A stretch of 11,000 bases of DNA from MGR-bin208 sp043779285. GTDB taxonomy: Bacteria > Bacteroidota > Bacteroidia > Chitinophagales > Chitinophagaceae. The first letter of the stretch is position 1, and every line of letters begins with the position of its first letter. The notes below the pieces were generated by a model. That model was given only the letters and a program-made list of their open reading frames with translations, made no database searches and was not told the DNA's origin. Positions 6,493-11,000 of the stretch are shown here, piece by piece. The stretch spans positions 1 through 11,000 of the forward strand of contig JAYWEL010000120.1 of NCBI GenBank assembly GCA_043779285.1. Direction: 5' to 3'. A program made the translations under genes and the position numbers.

Positions 6493-7278
6493 TTACTCAT
6501 GAGCAGCCAGCAATGGCACATGTGTATGATAGGCCAGCTTTTTTGTATGCGGCGCATGGTATAATGCTCTTGAATTACTGTGATGCCGAGGAATGGTAAT
6601 GAGTATATCAATTTTATAATCGTTGATAAACTTGTCTACTGCATCATAAAAATCATTCATGCCGATGAAATAAAATTCTTTTTCGTAATCTACAAACATG
6701 GTTTTTATCTTTTCCTTTTCCTGCTGATACTCTTCTGTTACTGAAATATAATGTTCATTGTTGATATTGATTACATGAAGGAAAGGGTTGAACATTTCCA
6801 AAACCGATTTTAATAAAGCAACAGGAGTAGTTCTATCTACATCCTTAAACTCAGATGCAAATGCCACATTTTTTATTTGCGAAAACTCCGCATCGTTAGG
6901 AATAATCATCACCGGGCAAATTCCCCGGTCTATCATTTTCAACGTATTGCTTCCAATCAGTGTTTGTGCAATGGTAGATTTCCCCGTAATACCCATCGCT
7001 ATTAAAGTAGCCGTAACCGATTGTGCAAGTTTATCCAGGTTTTCTATCAGGTTACCTCCTGTTTCAATTTCAATTTCAACAGACACTATTCCTTTTTCAA
7101 TTAATTCCTGTTTAATTGAATTCAAGTATCTAATACTTTCCTCTTTCTCTTTTTCTTCGAAACTATTATGATAAAGTATGACTTGTGCATCCGAAATCCC
7201 CGACAACATATGGGCAACATAACGGGCTGCATTTAAAGATGTTTCTGAAAAATCTAACGGAACAATTACTCTGTGCAT
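6493..7278 (-). CDS. Tandem-domain universal stress protein (UspA family)
   Basis: This 261-residue cytosolic protein has two Usp folds. Domain 1 (about 1-128) begins with the typical VIVPLDFSETS (4-14) and carries the ATP-binding pattern G-x2-G-x9-G-S: G97, G100, G109, S110 within MGITGKSTIAQ. It ends ICPVMIIP (120-127). Domain 2 (about 135-258) is degenerate: its terminal helix-strand unit reads SRALYHAPHTKKLAYHTHVPLL (split as 236-246 and 247-257), keeping the shape but lacking the glycine-rich nucleotide motif. Such proteins bind ATP and help survival under starvation or energy or redox stress; the partner is unknown here. The ATG at 7278 starts the first beta strand, so no residues are missing. 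It is divergent from the M48 gene across a 245-base region containing an FNR/CRP-like dyad. Confidence 0.92.
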   Translation of the reverse strand: MHRVIVPLDFSETSLNAARYVAHMLSGISDAQVILYHNSFEEKEKEESIRYLNSIKQELIEKGIVSVEIEIETGGNLIENLDKLAQSVTATLIAMGITGKSTIAQTLIGSNTLKMIDRGICPVMIIPNDAEFSQIKNVAFASEFKDVDRTTPVALLKSVLEMFNPFLHVININNEHYISVTEEYQQEKEKIKTMFVDYEKEFYFIGMNDFYDAVDKFINDYKIDILITIPRHHSNSRALYHAPHTKKLAYHTHVPLLAAHE

Positions 7279-7346
7279 GGTTTAATGTTTAAGTTTCAAT
7301 GTTGGATAAATTTACAAAACTTAAATTATCTTATTGAAATATATTT

Positions 7347-7367
7347 AGCTTCAACATCTGGGAAGCT
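7347..7367. repeat. Short inverted repeat in the usp/M48 divergent region
   Basis: AGCTTC (7347-7352) and GAAGCT (7362-7367) form a 6-bp stem around nine bases, directly next to the FNR-like dyad at 7369-7382. No T tract follows on either strand, so it is not a terminator. It may be part of a regulatory region or chance. Confidence 0.3.
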
Positions 7368-7368
7368 G

Positions 7369-7382
7369 CTGATAATTATCAA
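7369..7382. promoter_or_regulatory. Candidate CRP/FNR-type binding site between usp and M48 genes
   Basis: CTGAT-AATT-ATCAA matches the FNR-class consensus TTGAT-N4-ATCAA at nine of ten half-site positions, and the inner 12 bases (7370-7381) are a perfect palindrome. It lies 91 bases before the usp start at 7278 and 142 bases before the M48 start at 7524. Universal stress genes are known FNR/ANR targets in Proteobacteria. That a Bacteroidota regulator binds here is inference; AT-rich palindromes also arise by chance. Confidence 0.35.
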
Positions 7383-7523
7383 CACGATTTTAATTTTTCC
7401 CAATATTAATTCCGCTTAATTCATTAACTTATATAAAGAAGTTTTCCGAACTTGGTCCATATTTTGCTATTAGCACTTACAGAAAATTCATTTTTATATA
7501 ACTTCAGATCATTAATACTTCTC

Positions 7524-8975
7524 ATGAAAAAATATACGTCAATTGGTTTATTAATTATGGCCATCTTATTTCTGACAGCATGTGCAACGAACCCGGTTAC
7601 CGGCAAAAGGCAGGTGGTACTGATGTCTGAAGAACAGGAGTTAGAGATGGGAAAGGAAGCAGATCCCCAAATCATTGCCCAGTATGGATTATATCCTGAT
7701 TCTGTTTTACAAAAATTCATCAATGAAAAAGGGAAGAAGATGGGTGCTATTTCCCATCGTCCGCATCTTGATTATACTTTTCGGATATTGGATTCGGATG
7801 TATTGAATGCCTTTGCGTTACCAGGAGGATATGTTTATTTCACCCGAGGCATCATGGCTTATTTCAATAATGAAGCAGAGTTTGCCGGTGTGCTTGGTCA
7901 TGAAATTGGCCATATTACTGCCCGACACTCTGTTGTTCAACAACGCAATGCCATTCTGGGACAAATCGGTCTTCTTGCAGGTATGGTTATTTCTCCCGAG
8001 TTTGCACAATTTGGCGAAGCCGCCTCGCAGGGACTGGGTTTATTATTTTTAAAATTTGGGAGGGATGCAGAAAAACAGTCAGATAAATTGGGTGTTGAAT
8101 ACTCATCCAAAATTGGTTATGATGCAAAGCAGATGGCCGACTTCTTTAATACTTTAGAGCGAATGCAGTTACAAAGCAGTGAATCCAAGTTGCCAGATTT
8201 TCTTTCCACTCACCCAAACCCCGGTGACCGTTATACTAATGTGGGTAAACTTGCCAAAGAATGGAAAGAAAAATTAAAACTGACTGATCCGGCAATAAAC
8301 AGAAATGCATACCTGAAAAAAATTGATGGAATTATTTATGGCGAAGATCCCAAACAAGGTTTTGTTGAAAACAATGTTTTCTATCATCCGGTATTAAAAT
8401 TTCAGTTTCCTATTCCAGCTGGTTGGGCTTTTCAAAATTCTCCGGATAAATTTCAAATGGCTCCTAAAGATGGCAAAGCCATGATGATGTTAACGCTTGC
8501 TACCGGCAAAACATTGCAAGAGGCCGCTAACACTGTTTTGCAACAATATAAATTAACACATGTAGAAACAAGGGAAACAACAGTAAATGGGTTTAAGGCC
8601 ATTGTCATGATTGCCGAACAGAAAACTGAACAACAAACTATCCGTACGCAATCTTATATTATCCAATATGGAGCACTATTATATCACATGATCGGTGTTT
8701 CGGATATCAAAAGTTTTAATGCTAATTCATCCACATTTTCAGGAAGTATGCAAAATTTTAAACCACTTACAGATCTAGAAAAATTGAATAGAAAACCTCA
8801 ACGGGTTCATATTAAATCAGTAACACAAAACAGTACGCTGGATCAATCTTTACGAAGCTTTAATGTGCTGCAGGCAAAATTGGAAACACATGCCATGTTG
8901 AATGGCATGAAACTAACAGATCAGGTTACTAAAGGGACCATGCTCAAGATAATTGCACAGGAAAAAGCTTTTTGA
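7524..8975 (+). CDS. M48 family metalloprotease lipoprotein (BepA/LoiP-like) with C-terminal extension
   Basis: This 483-residue envelope protease has a signal peptide ending LFLTAC, lipidated at Cys20. NPVTGKRQVVLMSEEQE (23-39) is the usual lead-in of M48 lipoproteins. The gluzincin core has HEIGH (H126, E127, H130), the third zinc ligand E183 in DAEKQSDKLG, and THPNPGDR (229-236), which is conserved in BepA/M48C proteins. Family members degrade or assist folding of outer-membrane proteins. After about residue 280 comes a separate domain (HPVLKFQFPIPAGW, 288-301, with following strands to about 412), then a short tail from 427 (RVHIKSV) to 478 with LNGM and GTMLKII that resembles a degenerate LysM unit. 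The ATG at 7524 is preferred over an upstream in-frame GTG/ATG-type start because it begins the signal peptide. It converges on the DUF819 gene with six bases between stop codons. Confidence 0.93.
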   Translation: MKKYTSIGLLIMAILFLTACATNPVTGKRQVVLMSEEQELEMGKEADPQIIAQYGLYPDSVLQKFINEKGKKMGAISHRPHLDYTFRILDSDVLNAFALPGGYVYFTRGIMAYFNNEAEFAGVLGHEIGHITARHSVVQQRNAILGQIGLLAGMVISPEFAQFGEAASQGLGLLFLKFGRDAEKQSDKLGVEYSSKIGYDAKQMADFFNTLERMQLQSSESKLPDFLSTHPNPGDRYTNVGKLAKEWKEKLKLTDPAINRNAYLKKIDGIIYGEDPKQGFVENNVFYHPVLKFQFPIPAGWAFQNSPDKFQMAPKDGKAMMMLTLATGKTLQEAANTVLQQYKLTHVETRETTVNGFKAIVMIAEQKTEQQTIRTQSYIIQYGALLYHMIGVSDIKSFNANSSTFSGSMQNFKPLTDLEKLNRKPQRVHIKSVTQNSTLDQSLRSFNVLQAKLETHAMLNGMKLTDQVTKGTMLKIIAQEKAF

Positions 8976-8981
8976 TTGTTT

Positions 8982-10244
8982 TTATTTAAAAAATTCAAAC
9001 ACCCATTGCATAGCCAAGCCGCAAAGATATCCGCCGTATGTACCAATTGCATAACCCAAAACAGCTAATAATACACCCACCGGTGCAAGATATTTGTTGA
9101 ACGCTGCAGCAACAATCGGTGCCGAAGCTGCTCCGCCAATATTGGCCTGACTACCTACGGCTACAAAGAAGAATGGTGCCCTTATAATTTTGGCAACAAT
9201 CAACAGAATGACAATATGTGTAGTAATCCATACGGCTCCCATTAAAAATAAAACCGGATTATCGAGCAATGCTTTTAAGTCCATATTCATTCCGATAGTT
9301 GCAACCAGAAAATATAAAAACACCGAACCCATATCAGATGCACCCGTGGCTTCTAACTTACGGGCTTTGGTAAACGATAAAAACAAACCCAGTGTAGTGG
9401 CAATCAGCAGCAGCCAGAAGAATGAACTGGTTAGTGAAAATTTAGCTGAACCGGGAAAATTTTCCAGGAAAAATTTAGCTATAATATCGGCGCCAAAATG
9501 AGAGATTCCTGTGATACCGAATGCAATACCGGCCAAAATGATCCATTCCTTTGTACCTCTTTTTTGCTGAACACTATTTAATTCCAGTGTCTCCATTTTT
9601 TGCTCCAATTCTTTAATCGCCGAATTATCAGCTTTCAGCCAACGATTAATTTTTTCGGTATGCTGAGAACCGTAGAGCAATAATCCCATCCATATATTTG
9701 CTATAAGTACATCCACGGCAATCATTTGCCCAAACAATGGTTTACTGGCACCAAACACTTCCAGCATAGCGGCCTGATTAGCTCCGCCACCGATCCAGCT
9801 TCCCGAAATGGTAGCCAATCCACGCCATACTTCCTCCCCATTTTGCATCAATAAATCCGGCGAAATTAAACCGGTTAATACCATCACAACAGGTCCACCA
9901 ATCATTACCCCCAACGTACCTGTAAAAAACATGATGAGGGATTTTCCGCCCAGTTTACGAAGGCTTTTTAAATCAATACCTATGGTCAATAAAACCAAAC
10001 AGGCGGGTAAAAAATAACGGGATGCAACCTTATACAATCCAGAAGTTTCTCCGTTAATAATTCCAAACGTATTAAATAATGCAGGTATGAAATAACAAAG
10101 AAGGATGCTTGGAATGACCTTGTAGAATTTAGACCAGAATGGTTTATCGGAGCTTGCTGTATAAAATACAAAAGCAAGAATAGCCATCAGTAAACCCAAT
10201 ACAACGGCGTCATTCGTTATCAAGGCAGTGTTTGTTTCGTTCAT
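8982..10244 (-). CDS. DUF819 family integral membrane protein (YjcL-like)
   Basis: This 420-residue, strongly hydrophobic protein has about ten or more membrane segments. I recognise DUF819 from the LLTIGIDLKSLRKLG block (85-99), SGSWIGGGANQAAM (147-160), a central charged cytosolic linker (about 203-235, Glu/Lys/Gln-rich) and GSQANIGGAASAPIVAAAF (373-391). The two halves repeat: DLKSL after a TIGI stretch and a Gly-rich GSWIGGGANQA unit in the first half correspond to TIGMNMDLKAL (316-326) and GSQANIGGAASA in the second. That is the architecture of inverted-repeat secondary carriers, where paired Gly-rich broken helices form the substrate site. Transport is inferred; the substrate is unknown. 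The DUF3820 gene lies 85 bases upstream on the same strand and could share a transcript. Confidence 0.88.
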   Translation of the reverse strand: MNETNTALITNDAVVLGLLMAILAFVFYTASSDKPFWSKFYKVIPSILLCYFIPALFNTFGIINGETSGLYKVASRYFLPACLVLLTIGIDLKSLRKLGGKSLIMFFTGTLGVMIGGPVVMVLTGLISPDLLMQNGEEVWRGLATISGSWIGGGANQAAMLEVFGASKPLFGQMIAVDVLIANIWMGLLLYGSQHTEKINRWLKADNSAIKELEQKMETLELNSVQQKRGTKEWIILAGIAFGITGISHFGADIIAKFFLENFPGSAKFSLTSSFFWLLLIATTLGLFLSFTKARKLEATGASDMGSVFLYFLVATIGMNMDLKALLDNPVLFLMGAVWITTHIVILLIVAKIIRAPFFFVAVGSQANIGGAASAPIVAAAFNKYLAPVGVLLAVLGYAIGTYGGYLCGLAMQWVFEFFK

Positions 10245-10329
10245 ACAAAAAATTTAATGACCCAAGATATTAAAAACTATGATGCTGATTGTTTTTCATT
10301 TAATACAACTCGTATCAAAAACAAAAACG

Positions 10330-10548
10330 CTATTTACGTTTCAATGGCTCTAATAAATATTCAAGTCCGTTCAACTTTATTTCATAAATGGTTTGTAATA
10401 GTATCCCCAGTTTACCATCCGGAAAACCTTTACGTTGAAACCACTCCAGATAGGAAACAGGCAAATCACAAAGCAACCAGTCTTTGTATTTTCCAAAAGG
10501 CATTTTCATTTTTACTAACTGCAGCAATAATTGAGGATCTCCGATCAT
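10330..10548 (-). CDS. DUF3820 family small protein
   Basis: This 72-residue cytosolic protein matches the DUF3820 family as I know it: MPFGKYK (16-22), LLCDLPVSYLEWF (25-37), KGFPDGKLG (40-48) and ending YEIKLNGLEYLLEPL (55-69). It is full length for the family. Pfam has labelled the family a putative quorum-sensing-regulated virulence factor in Pseudomonas, but no mechanism is established, and that label should not be carried over to this organism. The ATG at 10548 is the first in frame. A hairpin (10560-10579) lies in its leader and a TAnnTTTG box at 10599-10606. It is divergent from the CDGSH gene and upstream of the DUF819 gene. Confidence 0.88.
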   Translation of the reverse strand: MIGDPQLLLQLVKMKMPFGKYKDWLLCDLPVSYLEWFQRKGFPDGKLGILLQTIYEIKLNGLEYLLEPLKRK

Positions 10549-10559
10549 TTTTATTTTTT

Positions 10560-10579
10560 ATATGAAAGCTCATTCATAT
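10560..10579 (-). repeat. Hairpin in the DUF3820 leader
   Basis: ATATGAA (10560-10566) and TTCATAT (10573-10579) form a 7-bp perfect stem with a six-base loop. On the reverse strand it ends 11 bases before the DUF3820 ATG at 10548, and an A-rich stretch separates the two. It would be in the mRNA if transcription starts from the box at 10599-10606. The stem is AT-rich and weak; a regulatory role is only a possibility. Confidence 0.35.
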
Positions 10580-10598
10580 TTATTCGAAAACTATTTTA

Positions 10599-10606
10599 CA
10601 AACATA
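10599..10606 (-). promoter_or_regulatory. Candidate -7 box for DUF3820 gene
   Basis: The reverse strand reads TATGTTTG, a full match to TAnnTTTG, 51 bases before the ATG at 10548. No clear -33 TTG is present at the standard spacing. Together with the forward box at 10654-10661 it makes a compact divergent promoter region of 134 bases. Confidence 0.45.
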
Positions 10607-10653
10607 TTAAATCGCTGCCATCATAAATCGAAATTGGTTTGCGCTTAATAGGT

Positions 10654-10661
10654 TAATTTTG
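10654..10661 (+). promoter_or_regulatory. Candidate -7 box for CDGSH gene
   Basis: TAATTTTG matches TAnnTTTG, 22 bases before the ATG at 10683. ATTGG around 10633-10637 supplies a TTG at 10634-10636 with a 17-base spacer, slightly shorter than usual. The predicted leader would be about 15 bases. Confidence 0.5.
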
Positions 10662-10682
10662 TACAAACGTAACCAACAGAAA

Positions 10683-10910
10683 ATGGCAAAAACAAAATTG
10701 ACAATAAACAATAACGGCTCGGTAAAAATTGAAGGTGATTTTGAAATTGTTGACAGGGAAGGGAATGCATATGGCCTGATGGGGCGGGAAGTTGTAAGCA
10801 TTTGCCGTTGCGGCCATTCAAAAAACAAGCCTTTCTGCGATGGGTCACATAAGGGTCATTTCGAACATGATGCCATTGCTTTTAATCTGCCTCCTAAGAA
10901 AGAAGCATAA
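10683..10910 (+). CDS. CDGSH iron-sulfur domain protein (mitoNEET-type)
   Basis: This 75-residue protein has one CDGSH zinc-finger-like motif: CRCGHSKNKPFCDGSH at 41-56. It fits C-x-C-x2-(S/T)-x3-P-x-C-D-G-(S/A/T)-H exactly, so C41, C43, C52 and H56 should bind a redox-active [2Fe-2S] cluster. The N-terminal strand region (TKLTINNNGSVKIEGDFEIV, 4-23) gives the beta-cap seen in this family. There is no membrane anchor, unlike animal mitoNEET, so it is a soluble bacterial single-domain form. The physiological partner is unknown; roles in electron or cluster transfer are suggested for relatives. The ATG at 10683 is preferred over a TTG at 10659 because the TTG overlaps the -7 box. No terminator is seen after the stop. 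Confidence 0.93.
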   Translation: MAKTKLTINNNGSVKIEGDFEIVDREGNAYGLMGREVVSICRCGHSKNKPFCDGSHKGHFEHDAIAFNLPPKKEA

Positions 10911-10954
10911 ACTTTTCCCTTTTTATTTTCCGGTTTCTAATTTAGGATTACCAG

Positions 10955-11000
10955 TTATTTAAGGAATTTATAAAACCGTTCGAGGTCTGCTATTTCAGTA
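10955..11000 (-). CDS. Possible C-terminal end of a gene entering from the right edge
   Basis: The reverse strand is open from the window edge to a TAA at 10955-10957, giving TEIADLERFYKFLK. The residue mix looks protein-like and the placement, convergent with the CDGSH gene and 44 bases away, is sensible. Fourteen codons open by chance is common, so this is tentative and no family can be given. Confidence 0.35.
   Translation of the reverse strand, partial: TEIADLERFYKFLK

Noticed and set aside
7452..7523. Upstream extension of the M48 protease by 24 codons
   Set aside because: The extension would bury the lipoprotein signal peptide internally; the ATG at 7524 gives a normal N-region, hydrophobic core and lipobox.
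10245..10329. AAAAAC...GTTTTT symmetry between DUF3820 and DUF819 genes
   Set aside because: A pure A/T stem with a 13-base loop and no following T tract is too weak to call a terminator.
1..11000. Possible defence, mobile or biosynthetic system
   Set aside because: I looked for transposases, integrases, nucleases, toxin-antitoxin pairs, reverse transcriptases, repeat arrays and modular synthases and saw none; the genes are conserved housekeeping and envelope families.

Overview
The window looks like ordinary chromosomal DNA from a Bacteroidota bacterium, probably of the Chitinophagaceae/Sphingobacteriales type. The DNA is AT-rich. Starts follow A/T-rich leaders rather than clear Shine-Dalgarno sequences. 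Several upstream regions carry a TAnnTTTG-like -7 box typical of this phylum, and the gene families (OmpA-like lipoprotein, DUF4197 lipoprotein, M48 lipoprotein, DUF819, DUF3820) are common there. The assignment rests on family recognition and promoter style, not on a database search. No rRNA, tRNA, insertion sequence, CRISPR array, phage gene or origin was seen, and no gene-free stretch exceeds 300 bases.

Layout. 1-189 (-): N-terminus of an unidentified membrane protein that runs off the left edge. 431-3920 (+): a PlsC-family acyltransferase, an OmpA-domain lipoprotein, a stomatin-like SPFH protein and a DUF4197 lipoprotein. Hairpin terminators follow the OmpA and SPFH genes, so these look like separate transcription units rather than one operon. 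3939-7278 (-): a secreted coiled-coil protein and a small cytosolic protein, both unrecognised and probably co-transcribed, then an exported M20 metallopeptidase and a two-domain universal stress protein. 7524-8975 (+): an M48 metalloprotease lipoprotein. 8982-10548 (-): a DUF819 membrane protein and a small DUF3820 protein. 10683-10910 (+): a CDGSH iron-sulfur protein. 10955-11000 (-): possibly the last residues of a gene entering from the right.

Theme. Much of the window concerns the cell envelope: phospholipid acylation, peptidoglycan anchoring, membrane scaffolding, envelope proteolysis and an inner-membrane carrier. Single genes for stress response (Usp) and iron-sulfur chemistry (CDGSH) are interspersed. 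Nothing resembles a defence island, biosynthetic cluster or mobile cassette. I do not see a clearly new system. The items most worth following are a 21-bp perfect palindrome upstream of the M20 peptidase, an FNR/CRP-like dyad in the usp/M48 divergent region, the unrecognised gene pair at 3939-5005, a short leader ORF before the OmpA-like gene, and a LysM-like tail on the M48 protease.
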